Below are positions 1 to 7,693 of a stretch of 37,872 bases of DNA, in pieces (position 1 is the first letter of the stretch; each line of letters begins with the position of its first letter). The DNA is from an uncultured Alphaproteobacteria bacterium (GTDB lineage Bacteria; Pseudomonadota; Alphaproteobacteria; UBA11222), in assembly GCA_937888955.1 (NCBI GenBank), contig CALAQW010000028.1:1-37872 (forward strand), read 5' to 3'. A program made the position numbers and the translations under genes. The notes under the pieces are model-generated. The model was not told where the DNA came from, ran no database searches, and saw only the letters and a program-made list of their open reading frames with translations.

Positions 1-168
1 GGTGAGGTTACGCGAGGGATACTGATCAATATTTGGGCGCAGTCGGGATCCGCGGGCCGATAACTGCCTAATATTGAGGCGGTGCGGGGTATTTTTTGCG
101 CCGTTTAACGTGTCGCGCAGCGGTAGATATCCCGTTATGTGCGGCAAATACTCCTTGAATTCAATCAC
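1..168 (-). CDS. Possible hypothetical ORF, partial at left edge
   Basis: A minus-strand frame opens at a GTG (168) and stays open to the window edge for 56 codons, so its end is not seen. The GTG overlaps the TGA of the small ORF at 161-331, which would suit translational coupling. The predicted peptide has mixed charge and no motif I recognise. Its third-position GC is only about 60 percent, which looks lower than in the confident genes nearby. It may be a real small gene, the decayed end of a frameshifted gene together with the 161-331 ORF, or noise. An alternative reading is that 1-63 on the plus strand is the last 20 codons of an upstream gene ending in TAA; that also cannot be tested here. 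Confidence 0.15.
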   Translation of the reverse strand, partial: MIEFKEYLPHITGYLPLRDTLNGAKNTPHRLNIRQLSARGSRLRPNIDQYPSRNLT

Positions 169-331
169 TTATATTCTTCTTACTGCGCCTGCCGCCGGCG
201 GCTGGCACATGAGTTGCTACAGCAGATATCAGGACCGTACTTCGCGCATCCGCGAAGCCGATAGGTTTATCCAAGAGCTTGTCGTTATCGGGGCGAAAGC
301 TGGGGGCTGCGTTGGCAACGAGGCCAGACAT
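161..331 (-). CDS. Possible small hypothetical protein (56 aa)
   Basis: This minus-strand ORF starts at ATG (329-331) with a clear purine-rich Shine-Dalgarno (GGGGAGGAAC) a few bases upstream, and ends at TGA (161-163). The peptide begins MSGLVANAAPSFRPDNDK and has a basic tail (GGRRSKKNISD). It has no signal peptide, membrane segment or known motif. It is divergent from the formate/nitrite channel, with about 80 bases between the two starts. The only support is the good ribosome-binding site and its position, so function is unknown and the ORF could be fortuitous. Confidence 0.25.
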   Translation of the reverse strand: MSGLVANAAPSFRPDNDKLLDKPIGFADARSTVLISAVATHVPAAGGRRSKKNISD

Positions 332-412
332 TAACTGTTCCTCCCCGGTTACGGATATTGCGCCACCGACATCAAGAAGCCCGCAACGTCGTGGTATTTG
401 AAAGGGGTTTTC

Positions 413-1261
413 ATGTCTTATGTCGCGCCACAGGAATTTGCCGCAAAAATGATAGAGGCCGGCGAATCCAAAATCTTCATGTCTGCCAAGGATACGCTGA
501 TCCGCGCCTATATGGCCGGTGCAATTCTTGCGCTTGCCGCCGCATTCGCGGTGACGATCACAGTGAATACGGGCAATCCGCTTGTCGGGGCGCTGCTCTT
601 CCCGGTGGGCTTCTGCCTGCTGTATCTGTTGGGATTTGACCTTTTGACCGGCGTGTTCACGCTTGTGCCGCTGGCGCTGATCGCAAAGCGGCCCGGCTGT
701 ACAATGCCGGGGTTACTTCGAAACTGGGGGCTTGTGTTTATCGGAAATTTCGCCGGCGCGCTGACAACCGCGGTCTTCATGGCGATTATTTTCACCATGG
801 GCTTCAGCGAGGAACCCAACGCCATCGGGCAGAAAATCGGGCATATCGGTGAATCGCGCACATTGGGTTATGCGGCGGCCGGCGCGTCAGGCATGCTGAC
901 CCTGTTTATCCGCGCGGTGATGTGCAACTGGATGGTGTCGACCGGTGTGGTGGCCGCGATGATGTCGACGTCGGTATCAGGCAAGGTCATCGCAATGTGG
1001 ATGCCGATCCTGATCTTCTTCTATCTTGGCTTTGAACATTCCATCGTGAATATGTACCTGTTCCCCTCGGGCATCATGCTGGGCGGCGAGTTTACCTGGT
1101 ACGACTATTTCATGTGGAACGAGATTCCGACCGTTATCGGCAATCTGGTGGGCGGTCTGACATTCGTCGGTGCGATGATCTATGCAACCCATTACAAGAC
1201 ATCGCAAAGCCGCAGGCCAGCCGACAGCTCGGCCGAAGGCAGTCATTTCGCGACGAAATAA
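413..1261 (+). CDS. Formate/nitrite transporter (FNT) family channel
   Basis: This is a 282-residue inner-membrane protein of the FNT family (FocA, NirC, HSC relatives), which form pentameric channels for small monovalent anions such as formate, nitrite or hydrosulfide. Six hydrophobic segments are visible. The family's central-pore histidine lies in GFEHSIVNMYLFPSG near residue 210, and LLGFDLLTGVF matches the region of the conserved constriction threonine. I start at ATG 413 because AAAGGGG lies five bases upstream; a TTG at 398 would add five residues. The next gene is a PP2C/kinase fusion only 63 bases away on the same strand. Such fusions accompany nitrite channels in nitrate-assimilation clusters of other proteobacteria, so nitrite is the favoured substrate. 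That is inference, because no nitrate or nitrite reductase is in view. Confidence 0.9.
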   Translation: MSYVAPQEFAAKMIEAGESKIFMSAKDTLIRAYMAGAILALAAAFAVTITVNTGNPLVGALLFPVGFCLLYLLGFDLLTGVFTLVPLALIAKRPGCTMPGLLRNWGLVFIGNFAGALTTAVFMAIIFTMGFSEEPNAIGQKIGHIGESRTLGYAAAGASGMLTLFIRAVMCNWMVSTGVVAAMMSTSVSGKVIAMWMPILIFFYLGFEHSIVNMYLFPSGIMLGGEFTWYDYFMWNEIPTVIGNLVGGLTFVGAMIYATHYKTSQSRRPADSSAEGSHFATK

Positions 1262-1272
1262 TCCGCAAATCC

Positions 1273-1300
1273 GCCCTGCCCCGACATAACGGGGCAGGGC
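1273..1300 (+). other. Perfect 11-bp intergenic hairpin after the FNT gene
   Basis: GCCCTGCCCCG (1273-1283) and CGGGGCAGGGC (1290-1300) form a perfect 11-bp stem with an ACATAA loop, 11 bases after the FNT stop. No T-tract follows, so this is not a standard intrinsic terminator. It more likely protects the 3' end of the channel mRNA, or attenuates or processes the transcript before the kinase/phosphatase gene, giving unequal expression of the two proteins. Confidence 0.7.
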
Positions 1301-1324
1301 ACGCGGCTGAACGGGGCGCGCATC

Positions 1325-3088
1325 ATGGCGGCTGAAAATGCCGATAAAATTGCTTCGTCTGTGCAAGGCGCACAGCTGGAAGTGGCGATCGGCCAGGCCT
1401 CGTCCGCCGGCGTCAAGAAACTCAATCAGGATTTTCATGGCGCGCTGATCCCCGAAAACCGCGCACGCCAGCTCAAGGGCATTGCCGCCGCGATCGCGGA
1501 TGGCATTACACCAAGCCCTGTCAGTCACATCGCCGCGGAAACGGCGGTAAAAAGCTTCCTCCTCGATTATTACTGCACAAGCGATGCCTGGTCGGTGAAA
1601 ACCGCCGCAAGCCGGGTGATCGAGGCGACCAATGCCTGGCTGCATAGTCAAAGCCGTTTCACCGAGGACGCCAATCGGGCGCATGTCACGACCTTCAGCG
1701 CCCTCGTCCTGAAAGGGCGCAGGGGATATATTTTTCACATCGGCGACAGCCGCATCTGGCGGGTTGCCGGCAGCGCCCTGGAATGTCTGACGGTCGATCA
1801 TCGGTTAAAGATTTCCGATACGGAAACCTACCTCGCGCGCGCACTGGGCCTTGCACCATCGGTTGAAATCGATTTTCGCGACGTCTCCCTCGCGGTAGGC
1901 GATATCCTGGTTCTGACGACCGATGGCGTGCACGACTATCTCAGCGAGGCGCGCATCGCTGAGGTGGCGAGCGCTGCTGCAAATCTCGACGATGCGGCAG
2001 CACAGCTCATCGATGAGGCGCTGGCCGCAGGCAGCAACGATAATCTGACGATCCAGATCCTGCGCCTCGATCATCTTGGCGCACCTGATATGGAAGGGGC
2101 CGTCGACGAAATCGGCCAGCTTCCGATTGTCAGCCCGCCACAGCCACCCTGCACCATCGACGGTTTCCGTGTGATCCGCCAGCTGCATGCAAGCAACAGA
2201 AGCTATATCTATCTTGCGGAGACGGCGGAAACCGGAAAACGGGTCATTCTGAAATTCCCGTCGGTCGAGGTCGACGGCGACCGCCAGTTCCGGCAACGTT
2301 TCGCGATGGAGGAATGGGCCGCGCGCCGCGTCCGCTCACCCCATGTCATGTCGGCCTCCGATTGCAACGGCCCCAGAAGCAGCCTCTACCTTGTTTTCGA
2401 CTGGATCGATGGCATCACACTCAGACAATGGATGCGTGACAACCCCAAGCCAGGCATTGCGACAGTGCGCGGCATCCTCGAACAGATCGGGCTGGGGCTG
2501 CAGGCGTTCCACCGCAAGGACATCTTGCATCAGGATCTCAGACCCGAAAACATTCTGATCGACGGCAATGGCACCGTGACACTGATCGATTTCGGGTCGG
2601 TGCGCATCGCAGGCATCGCTGAAACCATGCATACGCCCGACAATACGGATATTCTCGGCACCCACCAGTACAGCGCACCGGAATATTTCCTGTGGCAAGG
2701 CGGGTCGGAACGATCCGATATCTTCTCGCTCGGGGTCATCGCCTATGAAATGCTGACCGGGCGGTTGCCCTATGGCGCCCGGCTTGCCCGCGCCCGCACG
2801 ACAAAGGCGCAAGCCGCGGTCAGCTATGCCCCGGCGCGCCAATTCAATGAGGCGGTTCCAGGCTGGCTCGAGCATGCGCTGTGCAAGTCGGTCGCGGTGC
2901 AGCCGGCGCAACGGCAGGCCGTTGTCTCAGAATTCATTGCCGATCTTCATCGCCCGCGATCCGATTTTCGATCCGGTGACTGGGTGCCGCTGATGGCGCG
3001 TGACCCGCTCCGCTTCTGGAGAACGCTATCGCTTATCCTGCTGGTCGCGCTGCTGACGCTTGGCTATCACCATTTCACCGGCATATAG
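1325..3088 (+). CDS. Bifunctional PP2C phosphatase / Ser-Thr protein kinase, C-terminal membrane anchor
   Basis: This 587-residue fusion has a PP2C-type phosphatase at about residues 20-245: LNQDFHG, IADGITPS, GDSRIWRV near 140, TTDGVHDYLSE near 198 and GSNDN near 240. A Hanks-type kinase follows at about 285-540: the ATP-binding Lys in VILKF near 310, catalytic loop HQDLRPEN near 401, DFG near 421 and an APE-like SAPEY. A single C-terminal membrane helix (about 564-585) follows, so both domains should face the cytoplasm. The P-loop is atypical: LHASNRSYIYLAE stands where GxGxxG is expected. The catalytic loop has HQD rather than HRD, but the Asp is kept, so activity is plausible but not certain. 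It shares an operon with the FNT channel and probably tunes nitrogen-related transport or metabolism. The target is unknown. Confidence 0.88.
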   Translation: MAAENADKIASSVQGAQLEVAIGQASSAGVKKLNQDFHGALIPENRARQLKGIAAAIADGITPSPVSHIAAETAVKSFLLDYYCTSDAWSVKTAASRVIEATNAWLHSQSRFTEDANRAHVTTFSALVLKGRRGYIFHIGDSRIWRVAGSALECLTVDHRLKISDTETYLARALGLAPSVEIDFRDVSLAVGDILVLTTDGVHDYLSEARIAEVASAAANLDDAAAQLIDEALAAGSNDNLTIQILRLDHLGAPDMEGAVDEIGQLPIVSPPQPPCTIDGFRVIRQLHASNRSYIYLAETAETGKRVILKFPSVEVDGDRQFRQRFAMEEWAARRVRSPHVMSASDCNGPRSSLYLVFDWIDGITLRQWMRDNPKPGIATVRGILEQIGLGLQAFHRKDILHQDLRPENILIDGNGTVTLIDFGSVRIAGIAETMHTPDNTDILGTHQYSAPEYFLWQGGSERSDIFSLGVIAYEMLTGRLPYGARLARARTTKAQAAVSYAPARQFNEAVPGWLEHALCKSVAVQPAQRQAVVSEFIADLHRPRSDFRSGDWVPLMARDPLRFWRTLSLILLVALLTLGYHHFTGI

Positions 3089-3176
3089 ACCCGCCTAATT
3101 GTTTTCGGTGAACCGGCAATTGCCGCAAGTTTCTTTGACCGAAACAGCCGCCCGCGCAACCCGCTTCATATCTGCG

Positions 3177-3214
3177 AAATTACAAATTGTAATTTTATAA
3201 CATTTCACTATGCT
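3177..3214 (+). promoter_or_regulatory. Palindromic operator over a promoter ahead of znuA (possible Zur box)
   Basis: AAATTACAAATTGTAATTT (3177-3195) is a perfect 9-1-9 palindrome. It overlaps a -35-like TTGTAA (3187-3192), which is 16 bases before TATGCT (3209-3214). The layout is that of a repressor site blocking RNA polymerase. Zinc uptake genes are normally repressed by Zur (a Fur-family protein binding AT-rich palindromes), so a Zur operator is the natural guess. The site has not been matched to a specific matrix. Confidence 0.6.
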
Positions 3215-3226
3215 GAATCCGTAATC

Positions 3227-4267
3227 ATGGCGGGTCTATTTATGCGGTTTGTTTATCTTACATTCTTTCTGTTGCTGTTTTCGATGCCTGTCAGGGCCGC
3301 GACCGATACGACAGAGGGCGAGATTCTGGTCACCATCAAACCCCTGCACAGCCTTGTTTCGGCTGTCGCCGGGCCTGAGCAGAACGTTGCGCTGCTACTG
3401 ACCGGAAACTACTCGCCACATGATTTTGCGCTGCGCCCCTCGCAGATGCGGCAATTGCAATCGGCGAAGGCTTTCTTCTATGTCGGGGAAGGGCTTGAAA
3501 GCTTTCTGCTGCAGGTGCTGCCATCATTGCCAAATGACCAGTTACGCGTTGCGGTTTCTCACTCACCATCTGTCAAACTCCTGCCAAGTCGGCGGGCAGG
3601 TATATGGCCGCAACAGCATGATGATCATCATAATTCAGATCATCATGACGCAATCCGCAACATTGATGATCATGAACATGATGATCACGAAAAGACGGAT
3701 GATCATGACGACCATGGTCACGCGGCCCATGATCATGGCGGCGTGCATGATCCGCACATCTGGCTCGATCCGGCCAATGCCGCCCTCATCGCGGCCGATA
3801 TCGCCGAAAATCTCGCGCGGGCCTTTCCTGAAAACCGGTCCCGTTACACTGCAAATGCCGCCACCTTGCAATCAAAGCTGGCCGCGCTCGATACAACGCT
3901 GCAAGCACGCCTTGAGCCGGTCAAAGGCAGGCCGTTCATTCAGTTTCACGACAGCGTGCAATATTTCGAAGCCCGCTACGGGCTCAAGGGCCTTGGCGCC
4001 ATTAATCTGGAGCCGGACGATTCGCCTTCCGCAAGACGGATCGGCGATATCCAGAATCTGATCGCAGATCAGAATGTTCGCTGTGTCTTTCGCGAGCCGC
4101 AATATTCAGACCGGCTTGTCCGGATCGTTATCGCCGACAGCGGCGCGTCAAGCGCGACGCTTGATCCGCTTGGCGTCCCTTTTTCCCCTGGACCCGAGCT
4201 GTATTTTCAGTTGATGGAGGGCATTGCGACAGCAATGCGCGAATGTCTGGGATCGACCGCGCCCTAG
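3227..4267 (+). CDS. znuA: ZnuA-like periplasmic zinc-binding protein
   Basis: This 346-residue cluster A-I solute-binding protein delivers Zn(II) to an ABC importer in the periplasm. A signal peptide is evident (MRFVYLTFFLLLFSMPVRA, then cleavage). Metal-ligand histidines lie in NYSPHDF (H65), DPHIWLDP (H177) and QFHDSVQYF (H241), with the fourth ligand region near FREPQYS. A His/Asp-rich loop at about residues 127-175 is typical of zinc rather than manganese proteins. ATG 3227 is used; ATG 3242 gives a more conventional signal peptide and may be the true start. No ZnuB permease or ZnuC ATPase lies next to it, so the rest of the transporter must be elsewhere. An AdcA-like manganese role is less likely given the loop. 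Confidence 0.9.
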   Translation: MAGLFMRFVYLTFFLLLFSMPVRAATDTTEGEILVTIKPLHSLVSAVAGPEQNVALLLTGNYSPHDFALRPSQMRQLQSAKAFFYVGEGLESFLLQVLPSLPNDQLRVAVSHSPSVKLLPSRRAGIWPQQHDDHHNSDHHDAIRNIDDHEHDDHEKTDDHDDHGHAAHDHGGVHDPHIWLDPANAALIAADIAENLARAFPENRSRYTANAATLQSKLAALDTTLQARLEPVKGRPFIQFHDSVQYFEARYGLKGLGAINLEPDDSPSARRIGDIQNLIADQNVRCVFREPQYSDRLVRIVIADSGASSATLDPLGVPFSPGPELYFQLMEGIATAMRECLGSTAP

Positions 4268-4349
4268 GTGAAGCTGAAATGCGTCACAGCAGTTGGCCGG
4301 AATCGCATCCACCCCTGACAGCTAAAACGGTGCCCGGCATCCGAATCGG

Positions 4350-4377
4350 TTGACTCCCCGGGCCGCTCTTCTATCAT
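4350..4377 (+). promoter_or_regulatory. Sigma-70-type promoter of the gcv operon
   Basis: TTGACT (4350-4355), a 16-base spacer and TATCAT (4372-4377) place transcription start near 4384, about 40 bases before the first glycine aptamer. It is the best-looking promoter between znuA and the riboswitch. Confidence 0.6.
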
Positions 4378-4424
4378 TCGCGGATCGGCAGGCGCTTGCT
4401 GTTGCCGACATATACAGACGACCC

Positions 4425-4645
4425 TCGCGGGAGAGATCGGGCGCAGGTTCGGGGATTATTGTCCCGGACAGAAAGTACCCGACGCCGAAGGAGCAACCGC
4501 CCCGGAAACTCTCAGGCAGCCGGACCGCAAGGTGATGAAACTCTGGAAAGCAGGTGTGCGAAAGCGCGTCTCACCGAAGGGGTAAGCCGCCATATCGCTG
4601 ATGATATGGCCGGTCAAATCTCTCAGGTTCCCGTGACAGAGGGGG
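4425..4645 (+). promoter_or_regulatory. Tandem glycine riboswitch
   Basis: Two consecutive gcvT-type glycine aptamers are present. The first (about 4425-4522) has the 5' GGGAGAG strand, CGCCGAAGGAGCAA, and AAACTCTCAGGCA closing it. The second (about 4538-4645) has ACTCTGGAAAGC, CACCGAAGGGGTAAGCC and AAATCTCTCAGG. These blocks are the conserved cores of the class. The paired arrangement is typical of the tandem glycine riboswitch, which normally turns on glycine cleavage genes when glycine is abundant, and the element sits directly upstream of gcvT. Confidence 0.93.
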
Positions 4646-4724
4646 CAGCCGCGAATGCATGGGGCATTCCCGGCGCTTCTGCGCGATTCCGCCCCCGCGG
4701 CCGCGCCATACGGGAGTTGAGTAT
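4641..4724 (+). promoter_or_regulatory. Expression platform between riboswitch and gcvT
   Basis: After the second aptamer, GGGGGC (4641-4646) can pair with GCCCCC (4691-4696). The alternative GCCGCG (4648-4653) can pair with CGCGGC (4696-4701). A small GAATGC/GCATTC hairpin (4653-4669) sits inside. The two long pairings share bases and exclude each other, as expected of a switch. There is no T-tract. The Shine-Dalgarno GGGAG (4712-4716) lies just downstream, so translational or Rho-linked control seems likelier than an intrinsic terminator. Confidence 0.5.
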
Positions 4725-5903
4725 ATGGCCGCATCGCGCGCGCCCGAAGCATCAGGGACAGACCCGGCCGAACAAAGCGGACCATTGCGGCAAACCCCGC
4801 TGCATGCGCTGCATCTGCGCCTTGGTGCCAAGATGGTACCGTTTGCGGGCTATGACATGCCGGTGCAGTATCCGCCGGGAATCCTGAAAGAGCATCTGCA
4901 CACCCGCACCGCAGCGGGGCTTTTCGATGTTTCGCATATGGGCCAGGCTGTGCTGCGCGCAAAGCCCGGCACCGATATCGCTGACAGCTTCGAACGGCTG
5001 GTGCCCGGTAATATCCGCGATCTGAAACCCGGCCAGATGCGCTACACGACCTTGCTGACCGAAGGGGGCGGCATCATCGACGATCTGATGGTGACCCGGC
5101 CATTTTCCCCCGAACATGCGGACAAACTTTTTCTCGTCGTGAATGCGGCGCGCAAGGCGGTGGATTTCGCACATATTTCGGCGGCGCTCGCCGATCTTGC
5201 CGAGTTGAAGCCGCTTGATGACCGGGCGCTGCTTGCCCTGCAGGGCCCGGCCGCCGCAAATGTTCTGAGCGCGCATATATCTCAGGCGCAGGCTTTGAGT
5301 TTCATGCAGGCACGGCGTGTCACCGTGCAGGACACAGATCTTATCGTCAGCCGCTGCGGCTATACCGGGGAGGACGGGTTTGAGATTTCAATCCCCGCCA
5401 GCCACGCCGCCGAATGGGCAGAAAAGCTGCTCGCTGCGCCCGAGGTTGAGCCCATCGGGCTTGGCGCGCGCGATTCCTTGCGGCTTGAGGCCGGTCTCTG
5501 TCTCTATGGCCATGACATCGATGAGACGACAACGCCGGTCGAGGCTGCGCTTTCCTGGTCGATCGGCAAACGCCGGCGCGTGGAGGGCGGCTTTCCCGGT
5601 GCCGCCATCATCCAGAAGCAGCTTGCCGAAGGCCCGCCACGGCTGCGCGTCGGACTTGCGCTGGAAGGGCGGGCACCGGCGCGCGAAGGGGCGGAAATCG
5701 TCGATACCGAGGGCCAGAAAATCGGCCTGGTCACAAGCGGCGGCTATGGTCCCTCGGTCGGTGGACCGGTTGCAATGGGCTATGTCGACAGCGCGTTTGC
5801 GCAACAGGACCGCATGCTTGCGATCCTTGTGCGGGGCAAACCGCTGCCGGCGCGCATCGTTGCCATGCCCTTCACGGAAAAACATTTTCATCGAAATGAC
5901 TGA
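4725..5903 (+). CDS. gcvT: Glycine cleavage system T protein (aminomethyltransferase)
   Basis: This 392-residue tetrahydrofolate-dependent aminomethyltransferase takes the aminomethyl group from lipoylated GcvH and releases ammonia and 5,10-methylene-THF. Recognisable blocks are TPLHALHLRLGAKMVPFAGY, LFDVSHMGQ, the folate-site region ARDSLRLEAGLCLYGHDID, and a C-terminal barrel with TSGGYGPSVGGPVAMGYV. I place the start at ATG 4725, nine bases after GGGAG. An in-frame ATG at 4659 lies inside the riboswitch expression platform and would add 22 residues with no family similarity. It is the first gene of the gcvT-H-PA-PB operon. The N-terminal stretch of about 20 residues before TPLH is slightly longer than usual. 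Confidence 0.95.
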   Translation: MAASRAPEASGTDPAEQSGPLRQTPLHALHLRLGAKMVPFAGYDMPVQYPPGILKEHLHTRTAAGLFDVSHMGQAVLRAKPGTDIADSFERLVPGNIRDLKPGQMRYTTLLTEGGGIIDDLMVTRPFSPEHADKLFLVVNAARKAVDFAHISAALADLAELKPLDDRALLALQGPAAANVLSAHISQAQALSFMQARRVTVQDTDLIVSRCGYTGEDGFEISIPASHAAEWAEKLLAAPEVEPIGLGARDSLRLEAGLCLYGHDIDETTTPVEAALSWSIGKRRRVEGGFPGAAIIQKQLAEGPPRLRVGLALEGRAPAREGAEIVDTEGQKIGLVTSGGYGPSVGGPVAMGYVDSAFAQQDRMLAILVRGKPLPARIVAMPFTEKHFHRND

Positions 5904-5966
5904 ATTCACACACATCACCATGGATTTTAGCGAGCCGTCCCAAATGGCGGCAGAGGGAGTTGCGCG

Positions 5967-6344
5967 ATGAGCGATATGCGTTTTACCGAAGAACATGAAT
6001 GGATCCGGCTTGATGGGGATATCGGCACCGTCGGCATTACCGATTACGCGCAGGAGCAGCTGGGCGATATCGTTTTTGTCGAACTGCCCGAACTGGGCAA
6101 AACCGTCAAACAGGGGGATGAAATCGCGGTTGTCGAATCTGTGAAGGCGGCGAGCGAGATCTATGCCCCGGTGGCCGGCGAGGTGACCGACACGAATGGC
6201 GGGCTTGAAGATGCCCCCGAAACAGTGAATGCCGAAGCCGAAGGCGGCGGCTGGTTCTTCAAGATGCGCGTTACCGACCCTGGTGAGTTGTCGGCGTTGA
6301 TGGATAGCGATGCCTATAAGAGCTACATTGCGGAGCTTGATTGA
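5967..6344 (+). CDS. gcvH: Glycine cleavage system H protein
   Basis: This 125-residue lipoyl carrier shuttles the aminomethyl intermediate between the P, T and L proteins. The lipoylation lysine is K60 in [19 protein letters not shown], and the N-terminal [24 protein letters not shown] is a family hallmark. Length is normal. GAGGGAG lies seven bases before the ATG. It sits 63 bases after gcvT, and its stop overlaps the gcvPA start by one base (TGATG), which implies coupled translation. The lipoyl-dehydrogenase L protein is not nearby; it is usually shared with 2-oxoacid dehydrogenases. Confidence 0.97.
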   Translation: MSDMRFTEEHEWIRLDGDIGTVGITDYAQEQLGDIVFVELPELGKTVKQGDEIAVVESVKAASEIYAPVAGEVTDTNGGLEDAPETVNAEAEGGGWFFKMRVTDPGELSALMDSDAYKSYIAELD

Positions 6345-7693
6345 TGCGTTATCTGCCGCTCACCGATGCTGACCGGAGCGCAATGCTTGCCCGGATCGGC
6401 GTCGACTCAATCGATGCGCTGTTTCGCGACGTGCCCGAAACCGCGCGCCGCGACGGGCTGATCGCCGATCTGCCATGCCATCAGGGGGAAATGCAGGTCG
6501 AGCAGCAGATGCGCGCGATGGCTGCAAAAAACCTGTCTGCGGGATCGGCGCCTTTCTTTTGTGGTGCAGGCGCTTATCGGCACCATATTCCCGCAACCGT
6601 CGACCATCTTATTCAGCGTTCGGAGTTTCTGACATCCTACACCCCCTATCAGCCGGAAATTTCACAAGGCACGCTGCAATATCTGTTTGAATTCCAGACC
6701 CAGGTCGCAATGCTGTCGGGCATGGATGTGGCAAATGCCTCCATGTATGACGGATCGACCGGCTGTGCCGAAGCGGTGCTGATGGCGGCGCGCGCAACCA
6801 AACGCAACAAGGCGGTGCTTGCCGGTGCGCTGCATCCGCAATATCGCGCCGTTGTACAGACGACCGCGCGCTTTGCGGGGATCGAGCTTGTGCTTGCCCC
6901 GCCACGCGCAGACGGGGCCGAGGATGTGATCGCCGCGATCGATGCGGACACAGCTTGCGTCGTTGTTCAGACACCTGACTTTTTCGGACATCTGCATGAC
7001 TTGCGCCCCGTTGCGGAAGCCGCGCATGCGGCGGGCGCGCTGCTTGTTGCGGTAACGACCGAACCGCTGGCGCTTGCCGCCATCACACCACCCGGTGAGA
7101 TGGGGGCGGATATTTTTGTCGGCGAAGGCCAATCGCTCGGGGTCGGGCTCAATTTCGGCGGCCCCTATCTTGGCCTGTTCGCCGCAACCGCCAAATTGCA
7201 GCGTCAAATGCCCGGCCGGCTTTGCGGCGTAACCGAGGATGTGGATGGACGGCGCGGTTTTGTCCTGACCCTGTCAGCGCGGGAGCAGCACATCCGTCGC
7301 GAGAAGGCGACCAGCAATATCTGCACGAATTCCGGTCTGTGTTGTCTTGCCTTCACGATCCACCTGTCGCTGCTCGGAGAAACCGGGCTTGCCCGGCTTG
7401 CCGAACTCAACCATCAGGCGGCGATCACGCTTGCCGACAAGTTGACGGAGATTGGCGGCGTCACATGCCTCAATGAAAGCTTTTTCAACGAATTCACCTT
7501 GCGACTGCCCAAACCGGCACGCCCGGTGGTGCAGCAAATGGCCGAACGCGGTGTGCTTGGCGGGGTGTCGGCGGCGCGGCTTCTTCCCGACATCGCCGAG
7601 ATGGAAGACCTGTTGATCGTTGCAGCAACCGAGACGAACAGCCCCGAGGATATGGACAGTTTCGCAACCGCATTGAAGGAGGCCCTGGCATGA
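6344..7693 (+). CDS. gcvPA: Glycine dehydrogenase (decarboxylating) subunit 1
   Basis: This 449-residue N-terminal half of the split glycine decarboxylase (P protein) forms the PLP enzyme together with GcvPB. Typical blocks include [54 protein letters not shown], and the C-terminal [17 protein letters not shown]. The subunit has a PLP-transferase fold but lacks the Schiff-base lysine, which is in GcvPB. ATG 6344 overlaps the gcvH stop by one base, and the 3' end overlaps gcvPB by four. The two-subunit P protein is common in many bacteria, whereas enterobacteria carry a single fused GcvP. Confidence 0.96.
   Translation: MRYLPLTDADRSAMLARIGVDSIDALFRDVPETARRDGLIADLPCHQGEMQVEQQMRAMAAKNLSAGSAPFFCGAGAYRHHIPATVDHLIQRSEFLTSYTPYQPEISQGTLQYLFEFQTQVAMLSGMDVANASMYDGSTGCAEAVLMAARATKRNKAVLAGALHPQYRAVVQTTARFAGIELVLAPPRADGAEDVIAAIDADTACVVVQTPDFFGHLHDLRPVAEAAHAAGALLVAVTTEPLALAAITPPGEMGADIFVGEGQSLGVGLNFGGPYLGLFAATAKLQRQMPGRLCGVTEDVDGRRGFVLTLSAREQHIRREKATSNICTNSGLCCLAFTIHLSLLGETGLARLAELNHQAAITLADKLTEIGGVTCLNESFFNEFTLRLPKPARPVVQQMAERGVLGGVSAARLLPDIAEMEDLLIVAATETNSPEDMDSFATALKEALA

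Noticed and set aside
3600-3750. Repetitive GATGATCAT-rich stretch that resembles a microsatellite or CRISPR array
   Set aside because: It encodes the His/Asp-rich zinc loop of ZnuA in frame; repeats are irregular and have no spacers.
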